DNA from: Candidatus Aenigmatarchaeota archaeon
GTDB lineage: Archaea > Aenigmatarchaeota > Aenigmatarchaeia > GW2011-AR5
Length of the DNA stretch: 64,000 nucleotides
Direction: 5' to 3'
NCBI GenBank assembly: GCA_016198685.1
Contig: JACQID010000007.1
Coordinates: 28,695-92,694, forward strand
Both the position numbers and the translations under genes were made by a program. Each line of letters starts with the position of its first letter. Position 1 is the stretch's first letter. Of this stretch, positions 47,466 to 56,395 are shown piece by piece. The notes beneath the pieces are model-generated. The model saw nothing but the letters and a program-made list of their open reading frames with translations. It ran no database searches and was not told the DNA's origin.

Positions 47466-48673
47466 TGGAAGAAACAAATTTAAGAAAAATAAAAGGCGAA
47501 CAGATAGCGCAGACCTGCCGAATAATGCGCCGAGAAAGAGGCGGTTACATAGTCCCGTCCCAAAGCGGAACGGGGGCTTACATCGTGAAGTATGTCAATT
47601 TCCAGCCCATATGCGAATGCAAGGATTATGAAACCAGACAAGTTAAATGTAAACATGCTTGGGCTTTGGAGCTAATACTCAACAAGCAGACCAACACGGA
47701 TGGCTCGGAAACGATAACAAAGACCATGAAGGTAACCTACGGGCAGGATTGGTCTGCCTACAATCAGGCACAGGGCAAGGAAAAGGCTCTTTTCCAGAAG
47801 CTGCTTTTTGACCTTTGCGAAAGCATAGACAACCCGAAGAATGAGGGTAGGGGCAAACCGCTTATGCCTCTTTCGGATATGGTTTTCACTTCGGCTCTGA
47901 AAGTTTATACCACGTTCTCTTTGCGAAGGTTTACTACGGACATGAGGGAAGCAAAGGAAAATCAGTATATAGAAGATGTATGTTCCTATTCCACGATTAG
48001 CAATTATATGAGAAAGCCCGAATTAACGCCTCTTCTCATAGACTTAATTCTGAAGTCCGCAAGACCACTAAAGGCGATAGAAACGGATTTTGCCGTTGAT
48101 AGTAGCGGGTTCGGAACGTCCCGCTTCCAGAGATGGTTTTCCTTCAAATATGGCAAGGAAATAGACAGCCGAATATGGCTAAAGGCTCACCTGATTTCTG
48201 GCGTTAAGACAAACATAGTAACGGGCGTTAAAGTAACGGAAGCCTACTCGCATGACAGTAAAGAGTTTAGCGACCTCGTGAACACTACGGCACGGACTTT
48301 TGAGATAAACGAAGTTTCTGCGGATAAAGCCTATTCGTCCCGTGATAATCTGGAAGCCGTGAATGATGTGGGCGGAACGGCATATATCCCGTTCAAGTCC
48401 AACACAACGGGAAAAGCTGGCGGTTCTAAACTCTGGAAGAAGCTTTACGGCTTCTATACGTTCAATCGGGAAGACTTCTTACAGCACTATCACAAGCGTT
48501 CAAACAGCGAGACGGTCTTCCACATGGTCAAAAGCAAGTTTGGCGAAGCCGTCAGAAGCAAGGAATGGACGGCACAGATAAACGAGGTTCTGCTGAAAGT
48601 CCTTTGCCATAATATCTGCGTGGTTATACAGGAGATGCACGAATTAGATATAAAAGTGGATTACAGCGTATAA
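47453..48673 (+). CDS. DDE transposase with N-terminal SWIM zinc finger
   Basis: 406 aa; CECKDYETRQVKCKHAWAL (CxC..CxH), DDE-like AVDSSGFGTSRFQRW, VSADKAYSSRDNL, RSNSETVFHMVKSKFGE. Confidence 0.88.
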   Translation: MLIDMEETNLRKIKGEQIAQTCRIMRRERGGYIVPSQSGTGAYIVKYVNFQPICECKDYETRQVKCKHAWALELILNKQTNTDGSETITKTMKVTYGQDWSAYNQAQGKEKALFQKLLFDLCESIDNPKNEGRGKPLMPLSDMVFTSALKVYTTFSLRRFTTDMREAKENQYIEDVCSYSTISNYMRKPELTPLLIDLILKSARPLKAIETDFAVDSSGFGTSRFQRWFSFKYGKEIDSRIWLKAHLISGVKTNIVTGVKVTEAYSHDSKEFSDLVNTTARTFEINEVSADKAYSSRDNLEAVNDVGGTAYIPFKSNTTGKAGGSKLWKKLYGFYTFNREDFLQHYHKRSNSETVFHMVKSKFGEAVRSKEWTAQINEVLLKVLCHNICVVIQEMHELDIKVDYSV

Positions 48674-48973
48674 ACCCAGAATTAAAGCCAAAATATAGGC
48701 TTTGTATACCCACAATATTTTAATTCCGTGATGTTTCGCATTTAAATAAAATTTATCTAAAACTTTAGGTAACATCTGCACAGTTAAAACTGTCACAAAA
48801 GCTATGAATATGAATAGGGAAGCTACTTCCACCATTAAGCTTCCATTAGGAAAAATAGTTTTTAGAACGTCTGGGAGACTTGTAATAGAAAACCCTAACA
48901 AGATACCAAATATGAATGGTTTCATTTTGTCTACTTCTTTATTTGCCTGATTACGTTGTTCCGCTTCATCCAT
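48644..48973 (-). CDS. Small membrane protein (transposon passenger)
   Basis: 109 aa from internal Met (MDEAEQRNQANKEVDKMKPFIFGILLGFS...); three hydrophobic segments; 3' end overlaps the transposase 3' end. Confidence 0.55.
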   Translation of the reverse strand: MDEAEQRNQANKEVDKMKPFIFGILLGFSITSLPDVLKTIFPNGSLMVEVASLFIFIAFVTVLTVQMLPKVLDKFYLNAKHHGIKILWVYKAYILALILGLYAVIHFYI

Positions 48974-49044
48974 ATCCACTTCTTTTAAGTGGATGTTTAA
49001 ATAAAGATGAAAGTGTTTAATAAAAGGGTTATTTAAACAAAGCC

Positions 49045-49053
49045 TTGTAACGT
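49045..49053. repeat. Right target-site duplication TTGTAACGT
   Basis: Matches 45350-45358. Confidence 0.9.
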
Positions 49054-49088
49054 GCAACTTTTATATACGCCGGACAGAAAGTATACCA

Positions 49089-51299
49089 ATGAAAGGTATA
49101 TCGCCGGTAATAGCTATAATACTACTGCTTTTGATAACGATATCAATTATCGGCTTCACATCAGTATTCTTCCAGCAAACCGTGCAAACAAGCGGGGAAC
49201 AAGCACAAGAAAGCCTGAACGAAAGATCAGACACGCTCCTCCAAACAGCAGAAATCATCGACGCAACAAACAATAAAGTCACAATCAAAAACGTAGGCGG
49301 CGCCCCCATAAGCATTGACAACGTCAAGATATTCCTTGACGGCGAGCCAGTAACAGCAACACCAATCGATGGCGCTAGCGACATCGCTCCCGGCGCTGTC
49401 AAGACCTTCGACATCACGATTCCCCCAGGAACCGGCGAGAGAAAACTAACCATTTCCGTTCCGGGAAGCATACGAGAAAAAACATTACAATTAGATGCTG
49501 GAACAACAGAACTAATCTCCACGAATGAAAACACTGTCACACTCAAGAATACTGGCGTTGCGCCCATTCAAAAATCCGACATAAATATGGAACTCGACAC
49601 AGCATCAGTCTCATTCAGCGGGCCCGATACTCTAGGCATAGGAGCCACTGAAACCTATACCATAGATGTTGGAAGCCTTTCTCCAGGAACAACAAGGCAA
49701 CTGGAAATAAACACGCCCGCAAGTCTTCACAGCGCAACCGTGGAAATTAATATCGGCACTATAAGCATTGAGACCATAACAGGAAATAAACTCTCTGTCA
49801 AGAACACGGGACTTACCCAAGTAAGCAAAAGCCAGCTTACACTAACCGTGGCGGGACAAGCTGCAACGTTCAGTGGACCCGCCCAGATTGAGCCCGACGA
49901 GACCGTGGAATATGCTGTGAATGAAATAGAAATTCTTGGAAGAGAAGGGTTAGGCGGCGCTTTGTCCCTTCAATCCCCAGCAACCACAATAAATGATAAC
50001 GCAGCATTCGATTACTCCTCAACAACCAAGGGCTACTGGAAATTTGATGACCTAGATCAAGGCACGACAATAAAAGATTCATCCGGCAATAACATGCACG
50101 GAACTTTTGTCGGGGCGACCTATAACGGTATCATTGATATGGCGATCGGAAGCGTGACAGCATCCGGGAAATACGGTAAAGGTCTTTCGATAAGCGCAAG
50201 CGGATCCAGTCCTTCTGCAATGAATTCGGGCAATCCGTCAGCCCTCGGATTTGGCACAGGAAGCTTCTCCTACGGGCTTTGGATGAAACAAAACGGCGGC
50301 GCTGGCGACCCAATATTTAAAGGCGGAACTTCCGCAGGGACGAGAGGGTTCGATATTGAGGTATTTAGCGGCGGAACGGCGGTGGCGGATATTTCGGACG
50401 GAAGCATCATTCTGAATGCGGGCAGCGGAACGGTAGTTACCGATAACTCTTGGCATCATATTTTTGTCGTCGTGGACAGAAGTGGCGTCATAAGTGCCAC
50501 ACCTAAACTGTATATTTTTATAGATGGCGTCCAGAAGGGTGCGACAAACATACCGGCAGCCTTCGGGAGCGTGACATCTTCCTCGAATCTGAATTTTCCA
50601 AGAAGCGGGGACGGCTTCTTAGGAGTCATAGATGAGGCTCGTTTTTACGGACGCGCACTCACGGCTGCTGAAGTATTGACTGACATGAATTCGGTGTATC
50701 CGTTGCAGGGCGTTGCAGTATCATATTCATTTGAGAGCGTAGCTGGCAACACGGCACATGATACCCATTTTATCGTGAGGGGAAAGAACGATGCCCTGTC
50801 CGATCCTGACGGTGCGCTGCAACTGAAAGGGGGAAGCGATTATGTGCTAATAAACGACAATGCCGGCCTGCGGGGGATGGGCGAACTGACGATGTCGGTA
50901 CTTGCCAATCCTTCGGCGATGGCATCAGGATATAACGGTAGAATAATCTCGACGTCTTCCCCCGGAAACTACGATTGGTATTTGCAAACCAGCAACCAAA
51001 AAGTAGTTTTTTCAGTTTCAAACTCGGCATCGCCTTCTGTAGGAGCAGGACTGACCACATCAGGCGCTTACATAATAAATTCATGGAATCACCTGTTGTG
51101 TGTTTATAATAAAAATATCGGTTCGGACAACATGAGATGCTACATAGGCGGATCCGTTGATCCAGTGACTGCGACGCAGGTTCTCAATGTAAGAAATGCG
51201 GCCACCCCGGTAAGGCTGGGGTCCTATTCGGGGTCAGGCTCCATGATGGGGCTTTTTGATGAAATCCGGATAATGGACAAGGCGGCTTCTGCCGATTAG
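49089..51299 (+). CDS. Pilin-like protein with apparent tandem LamG-like domains
   Basis: 736 aa; MKGISPVIAIILLLLITISIIGFTSVFF; repeated CARDB-like stalk segments; LamG-like regions around SFSYGLWMKQNG...IDEARFYGRALT and ELTMSVLANPS...FDEIRIMDKAA. Confidence 0.82.
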   Translation: MKGISPVIAIILLLLITISIIGFTSVFFQQTVQTSGEQAQESLNERSDTLLQTAEIIDATNNKVTIKNVGGAPISIDNVKIFLDGEPVTATPIDGASDIAPGAVKTFDITIPPGTGERKLTISVPGSIREKTLQLDAGTTELISTNENTVTLKNTGVAPIQKSDINMELDTASVSFSGPDTLGIGATETYTIDVGSLSPGTTRQLEINTPASLHSATVEINIGTISIETITGNKLSVKNTGLTQVSKSQLTLTVAGQAATFSGPAQIEPDETVEYAVNEIEILGREGLGGALSLQSPATTINDNAAFDYSSTTKGYWKFDDLDQGTTIKDSSGNNMHGTFVGATYNGIIDMAIGSVTASGKYGKGLSISASGSSPSAMNSGNPSALGFGTGSFSYGLWMKQNGGAGDPIFKGGTSAGTRGFDIEVFSGGTAVADISDGSIILNAGSGTVVTDNSWHHIFVVVDRSGVISATPKLYIFIDGVQKGATNIPAAFGSVTSSSNLNFPRSGDGFLGVIDEARFYGRALTAAEVLTDMNSVYPLQGVAVSYSFESVAGNTAHDTHFIVRGKNDALSDPDGALQLKGGSDYVLINDNAGLRGMGELTMSVLANPSAMASGYNGRIISTSSPGNYDWYLQTSNQKVVFSVSNSASPSVGAGLTTSGAYIINSWNHLLCVYNKNIGSDNMRCYIGGSVDPVTATQVLNVRNAATPVRLGSYSGSGSMMGLFDEIRIMDKAASAD

Positions 51300-52018
51300 A
51301 TTTTTCTTGCTGCTGTTATGAAGCCCGTGTGCGCCATCTGCATGTATCTTGGGTGCGTAAACCCGCGGGTGTCAAATTTCCAGTCGCGCTGCATTGTCTC
51401 TATGGTGCGCATTTCCATGCCTAGTTTTTCCATTTCCTTGATGCATTTCATTTGTTGTTCGACATGGGGAGAGTAAACGCACAACCAGCCTCCGTCTTTG
51501 AGGGCAGAAAAACATTTCTTTATCATTTTTTCAGAGTCAATCATATCAAGGGTTATGAGATCAAGATTCTTTTCAGGAAACCCACTGAGTATATTTTTGT
51601 TCTTGACTTTCAGGTTTGGCAACCCGAAGAGACGGGCGTTCTTGTTTATTTTCTCCACGAACTCCTTGTTGCGTTCATATGCTGTGACTGTCCCGGGCTT
51701 GACAATATTTGCGATGAATAATGACAAGAAGCCCGAGCCTCCGCCCGCATCAACGCAGTTCCAGCCCTGCTCTGCGCCTGTCAGGGCAACAATTTGGGCG
51801 GCATCCTTTTGGGTTACAATCTGAGGCCCGCGTTTGGCTTTCCCAAACAAATCAGGCAAAGCAGGCTTGAGCACCCTGAACATATGACCTGACGAGGATT
51901 TTATTTTCTGGCCGTACTTCTTGATTTTTGTCAGGTCGACCTTGCCGTATTCAGAATTGAAATTTTTTTGCTCCGTATCCATTATGAAGCGCTTTTCGCC
52001 CGCCAAGAGGACTATCAT
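51296..52018 (-). CDS. trmI: tRNA (adenine-N1)-methyltransferase TrmI-like
   Basis: 240 aa; GPQIVTQKDAAQIVALTGAEQGWNCVDAGGGSGFLSLFIANIVKPGTVTAYE. Confidence 0.85.
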   Translation of the reverse strand: MIVLLAGEKRFIMDTEQKNFNSEYGKVDLTKIKKYGQKIKSSSGHMFRVLKPALPDLFGKAKRGPQIVTQKDAAQIVALTGAEQGWNCVDAGGGSGFLSLFIANIVKPGTVTAYERNKEFVEKINKNARLFGLPNLKVKNKNILSGFPEKNLDLITLDMIDSEKMIKKCFSALKDGGWLCVYSPHVEQQMKCIKEMEKLGMEMRTIETMQRDWKFDTRGFTHPRYMQMAHTGFITAARKI

Positions 52019-52722
52019 TTCCCGAACCTTCTTTGACGTTTTTCATATTCTTGCAGGAACTGTTCAAAGTCTTTCCTGGTTAGTTCAGGCCATTTCTTTT
52101 CCGTGAAGACAAGTTCGGAATATGCTGATTGAAAGGACAGAAAATTGCTAAGTCTCTGCTCGCCTCCGGAACGGATAATTACATCCGGGTACGGGCAGCC
52201 GTTCGTATAGAGGTGCCCTTCCAATACTTTCTCGTCAATATCTGACGGGCTTAATTGGCCCCTAATGCACTCTTCTGCGATTTTCCTTGCGGCATCTGCG
52301 ATTTCCTGCTGGCCGCCATAAGCCACGGCAAGATTCAGTATATGCCTCTTATAGCCGGCAGTTGCTTTTTGCACGTCATTCATAAGCTTCTGCAAGCTTT
52401 CGGGAAGCAGCGTAATCCTGCCTATGAATCTTGTCTGGACTTTCCGTTTGTGAATCACATGGCTCTTATTTTTCAGTATTTCTTCCATTTCCTTGGCAAG
52501 ATTGCTGAGTATAAATTTCAGTTCCTTCTTCGGGCGCGTGTCCAGGTTCTCGATCGACAAGGTATAAGCTGTCATGTATTTGATGCCGCGTTCGCATGCC
52601 CATTCCACTACTTCCCTGGCTTTTTCGAGGCCGTAAAGATGGCCTTCCCAAGGCTTTTTGAGAAGCTGTCTCGCAAATCGCCTGTTGCCGTCAAGAATCA
52701 TGCCTATATGATTTGGAAGCAT
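52015..52722 (-). CDS. uppS: cis-prenyltransferase (polyprenyl diphosphate synthase)
   Basis: 235 aa; GMILDGNRRFAR, TAYTLSIENLDTRPKKEL, DVIIRSGGEQRLSNFLSFQSAYSELVFTEKKWPEL. Confidence 0.93.
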   Translation of the reverse strand: MLPNHIGMILDGNRRFARQLLKKPWEGHLYGLEKAREVVEWACERGIKYMTAYTLSIENLDTRPKKELKFILSNLAKEMEEILKNKSHVIHKRKVQTRFIGRITLLPESLQKLMNDVQKATAGYKRHILNLAVAYGGQQEIADAARKIAEECIRGQLSPSDIDEKVLEGHLYTNGCPYPDVIIRSGGEQRLSNFLSFQSAYSELVFTEKKWPELTRKDFEQFLQEYEKRQRRFGK

Positions 52723-52891
52723 GTAATAACCTTTTTCCTACGCTTTTATGCCTTATTAGACCCCTAGCCAATTTATTTAATGCTGCAGCTAATGTACAAA
52801 TCTTTATAATATATCTCTTTCACTATATAATTGTCAGAATGAGATATATATAACTTAGGCCGTATAGTGAAACGGCAGGTGTGATTTTCAA

Positions 52892-53692
52892 ATGCTGGAA
52901 CTTCTGCTGCTTGCGTTTATCGGATCAGCAGCAGCAGGCTTATGGGATTTGCGCACAACAGAAGTACCCGATGAAATACCCATTCTCATGAGTGCCATAG
53001 GGTTGTTTTACTGGTTCATGGCGGCACTCATCGCAGAAGATATATACCCTTTCATGCTTTCGCTATGCTCGGGCCTGGCAATTCTTGTTCCGGGCTTGAT
53101 CTTATACAAACACGGGAAATGGGGAGCGGCTGATGCATGGGTTCCGGCGTCCGTAATGTTTGTATTGCCTGCATATAACGGCCAGCCTTTACTTGTCAAT
53201 TACATTCTGAACTTCTTTGTTGTGAGTTCGGTATACATGATAATCTATTCGCTGATACTTGGAATCAGGAATAGACGGGTTTTTTCTCTTTTTGTCAAAG
53301 ATATCATAAGCAATAGATGGGCTAAAATAATCTTATTGGCATATGCAGGCGTGATAGGCGTATTAGCTTACATTTTCATGCAGAAAGCTACAAGCGTTAC
53401 GCCGCTGCTTATATCTTATCTTACGGTTGTTTTTGTCGTTGCCTTCTGGAGATATGCGACAGTTGTAGAAAGCAATGTGTTCAGGAAGACTATTAACGCA
53501 GGTGACGTCAAGGAAGGCGATGTACTGGAAGACATGATATGGATAGGCCTGACAAAAAACCAGGCAGAAGATATCCGAAGGAAGGGAGGGAAAGTCGTGA
53601 TAAAAGAGGGCGTGCGGTTTGTTCCGGTTTTCCCAATAACACTTCTGATAACAGTGCTCTATGGAAACCTTCTTTTTTATCTCTTCTTATGA
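52892..53692 (+). CDS. Archaeal preflagellin/prepilin peptidase (A24)
   Basis: 266 aa polytopic; SAAAGLWDLRTTEVPDEIP and GKWGAADAWVPAS aspartyl motifs. Confidence 0.85.
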   Translation: MLELLLLAFIGSAAAGLWDLRTTEVPDEIPILMSAIGLFYWFMAALIAEDIYPFMLSLCSGLAILVPGLILYKHGKWGAADAWVPASVMFVLPAYNGQPLLVNYILNFFVVSSVYMIIYSLILGIRNRRVFSLFVKDIISNRWAKIILLAYAGVIGVLAYIFMQKATSVTPLLISYLTVVFVVAFWRYATVVESNVFRKTINAGDVKEGDVLEDMIWIGLTKNQAEDIRRKGGKVVIKEGVRFVPVFPITLLITVLYGNLLFYLFL

Positions 53693-53714
53693 GAAGTACT
53701 ATGAGGTTGGCTGG

Positions 53715-54728
53715 ATGATGATAAAATTCCCATACAGGGTCCTGATAGGAAACTCCCCCGAAGGGGAGATAGGCGGAATGCTCGGGGAGATGCGCTTTGG
53801 AAAAAAGGGCGCTATAATAACGGACAATAATATGAAAAAGCTTATCGGCGGCAAAGTTGCAGATATCACAGGCGCGGAAATTATAATCGTGGATTCTCTG
53901 GAAATGGAAATGCTCAAAAAATTATCATTGTTGCTCAAAACAAAGGATTACGTTATGGGAATAGGGGGCGGACGGTCAATAGATGCGGCCAAATACGCTG
54001 CTCATCTTGCAGGCAAGCCCTGGATAGCATTCCCTACGGTATTAAGTCATGACGGCGTTGTCTCTTCTCGCGCATCGATAAATTCCGGCACATCAAAGGT
54101 ATCAGTAGAAGCTTCCGAACCTTCTGCCATAATCGCGGACATGGATATATTGACCAAGGCACCCTACCGGCATATGGCAGCCGGGGCAGGTGATGTCATC
54201 TCAAATATCTCGGCTGTCGAGGATTGGAAAATAGCTGATAAAGCCGGAAAGGAGAAATACCATACCGTCATGGGCGAACTTGCGCTTCTTTCAGTAAAGG
54301 CCGTGAAAGAGAACGTAGATGATATAAAGAAACGAAACAGGCACGGCATGGAAATGCTTCTCTGGGGCCTGATATCATCGGGCTTTGCCATGAATATATA
54401 CGGTTCATCCCGGCCTGCATCAGGAAGCGAGCATAACATATCGCATATGCTTGATGCCATGGGAAGTACGGCATTGCACGGCGAACAGGTGGCGCTTGCG
54501 ACTATAGTCACGGTTCATCTTCAGGGAGGGGACTGGAAACCCATAAAAAAGCTTATGCTTGATATAGGATTGCCGACAACGGCTAAAGAATTGAGCATAG
54601 ACAGAGGCACGATGATAAAGGCTCTGGCATCTGCAAAAGCAGTGCGCGAGAGATATACAGTGCTTAATGAAGTGAATCTAAACCAGGCAAAGGCGGAAAA
54701 GGCGCTTGCAGATTGCGGGATAATATGA
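53715..54728 (+). CDS. egsA: sn-glycerol-1-phosphate dehydrogenase
   Basis: YVMGIGGGRSIDAAKYAAHLAGKPWIAFPTVLSHDGVVSSRASI, SEHNISHMLD. Confidence 0.93.
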   Translation: MMIKFPYRVLIGNSPEGEIGGMLGEMRFGKKGAIITDNNMKKLIGGKVADITGAEIIIVDSLEMEMLKKLSLLLKTKDYVMGIGGGRSIDAAKYAAHLAGKPWIAFPTVLSHDGVVSSRASINSGTSKVSVEASEPSAIIADMDILTKAPYRHMAAGAGDVISNISAVEDWKIADKAGKEKYHTVMGELALLSVKAVKENVDDIKKRNRHGMEMLLWGLISSGFAMNIYGSSRPASGSEHNISHMLDAMGSTALHGEQVALATIVTVHLQGGDWKPIKKLMLDIGLPTTAKELSIDRGTMIKALASAKAVRERYTVLNEVNLNQAKAEKALADCGII

Positions 54729-55588
54729 ATAATGATCTGGAAATCCCTGATCTCATGAAAAAGGAAGAGTCCAAGAAACTCTTTCATGAGGCTTGCAAAA
54801 AATTGGGCATAGACGGAAAGCGAATGAGCGAGCTTTCGGTATATGAACTGACTGACGGCACGAGGACTTCCACGGAGCTGGGAGGCTGGCAGGCTTATTT
54901 TGACGGCGGCATGTTCGTGCTACGTCTTTTTCACATAATGTCCATGCTCGGCGCAAAGAGCGCATACGTTTTGACGACAGGCGAGGGGCACAAGAAAAGG
55001 GATAATTATTCCGACATCATGCAGTCTCTTGAGAAGCAAGTCGATGTCTATTCAAGATATGTCAAAGAGCACAATGTGCGCCTCAAATTCGTGGCTAATG
55101 TGCCGATTCTTGCAAGATTTACAAAATTCATGCGCATGCTCAATAAGTTAGAGAATGAAAGTGCCAAGAATGATGGCATGACGGTCTATGTTCTTATCAA
55201 TTATTCTGCAGACTGGGCTTATCGTACCGGAGCTTTGAAGAAGCTGCCAAATGCGAATGTTATAATAAAACACACGAAAGGGCAGGTCAACGAAGGCCTG
55301 TGGCTCCCTGGAAAATTGCATAACAACGGCTTTGTCTATGCTCAAAACGGTTCATCCAGCAGGAATTGGTCTGATAAGCAGTTAGTCTATTTCGCAGCTC
55401 TCATGCTTAAAAGCATGATACATCATCAGGGTCAGCAATATCAGAAGAGCTACAAAGAGGGCGAAAAGGAATACATAAGGGACATGCGCGAAAAGAAAAT
55501 GGTATTTGTTCACAAGAAGCTTCTTCCAAAGCCGACAAAGCGCGTAGTAATATTCAGCAATGTCGGGCCTGAAGTTTACGAGTTCTGA
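54725..55588 (+). CDS. Divergent cis-prenyltransferase-like protein
   Basis: ATGA overlap with egsA; TDGTRTSTELGGWQAYFDGGMFVLRLFHIMSMLGAKSAYVLTTGEGHKKRDNYSDIM resembles the DGNRRWA...ENWKR layout. Confidence 0.5.
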   Translation: MNNDLEIPDLMKKEESKKLFHEACKKLGIDGKRMSELSVYELTDGTRTSTELGGWQAYFDGGMFVLRLFHIMSMLGAKSAYVLTTGEGHKKRDNYSDIMQSLEKQVDVYSRYVKEHNVRLKFVANVPILARFTKFMRMLNKLENESAKNDGMTVYVLINYSADWAYRTGALKKLPNANVIIKHTKGQVNEGLWLPGKLHNNGFVYAQNGSSSRNWSDKQLVYFAALMLKSMIHHQGQQYQKSYKEGEKEYIRDMREKKMVFVHKKLLPKPTKRVVIFSNVGPEVYEF

Positions 55589-55651
55589 GTTTGAAGAATA
55601 AGACTGTAATCATTCTTTGAGGTTTTCTAAAATCGCATGGAAAACAGGCGA

Positions 55652-55978
55652 TTATATTTTAATCTGCTGATTCTGCACTTCTTCATCTATTGCCCTGCTT
55701 GTTATTGCGTTGTTTAGTTCGATGAGCTTCTTTGTTACAGGATTTTCTTCATTCAATTTGTAAAGTTTTGCCCGGCCAATTTGCCGGGTTTCTTTCACAA
55801 TATTCTTTTCTACAAGACCGAAGAAGAATGTCTGGAGGGTATTCCAGCCTACGCTGGTTTCCTTCGATATGTCTGATAATGAGTAATCAAACTCCCTGTA
55901 TGTCATCAGAAAATCCAGAACCTTGATTAAGGGGGAATCTCCAAATACTTCCACGAATGCGGTTTTGTCCTGTGTCAT
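55652..55978 (-). CDS. wHTH transcriptional regulator
   Basis: 108 aa; VEVFGDSPLIKVLDFLMTYREFDYSLSDISKETSVGWNTLQTFFFGLVEKNIV. Confidence 0.8.
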   Translation of the reverse strand: MTQDKTAFVEVFGDSPLIKVLDFLMTYREFDYSLSDISKETSVGWNTLQTFFFGLVEKNIVKETRQIGRAKLYKLNEENPVTKKLIELNNAITSRAIDEEVQNQQIKI

Positions 55979-56010
55979 TTCAATTCATCTCAGATCTCGT
56001 TTATCAATAT

Positions 56011-56040
56011 CTTTGAATATTTTTGAATATCTTTGAATAC
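56011..56040. promoter_or_regulatory. Three tandem 10-bp iterons (C/T)TTTGAATA(T/C)
   Basis: ctttgaatat ttttgaatat ctttgaatac, 33-62 bp upstream of the wHTH start. Confidence 0.7.
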
Positions 56041-56136
56041 AAATATACTACAATGATAAGTTTAAATATCTATAATAGCAATCTATAAACTATATTTTAC
56101 CATATTTAATTTAATAAAATAATAAAATGTGGTGCG

Positions 56137-56388
56137 ATGGACGATAATGTGCTCAAGGCCGTAATATTGCGTAAAATGCTCATGCATCGATGGATAGGCG
56201 GAAAACATACATCTATTGACAATTTGCCTAAAGGATTTCCTATGCAAGTAAGGAAGGATGTCTCAAGAATCGTTCAAGACCTAATACGAGAAGGATTCGT
56301 GGTTCGAAAGCCTACAAGTTACGGTGAACATGTTTATCTTAACCCTAATAAAGTCCATGAGGCGAAAAAAATTGCCGGTATGGTATAA
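56137..56388 (+). CDS. Small wHTH-like protein
   Basis: 83 aa; VSRIVQDLIREGFVVRKPTSYGEHVYLNPNKVHEAKKI. Confidence 0.65.
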   Translation: MDDNVLKAVILRKMLMHRWIGGKHTSIDNLPKGFPMQVRKDVSRIVQDLIREGFVVRKPTSYGEHVYLNPNKVHEAKKIAGMV

Positions 56389-56395
56389 TTTCATC

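Larger units (their letters stand above)
45359..49044. mobile_element. Intact DNA transposon (3686 bp) with passenger genes
   Basis: 16-bp perfect TIRs GGCTTTGTTTAAATAA (45359-45374) / TTATTTAAACAAAGCC (49029-49044); 9-bp TSD TTGTAACGT; contains a transposase. Confidence 0.95.
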
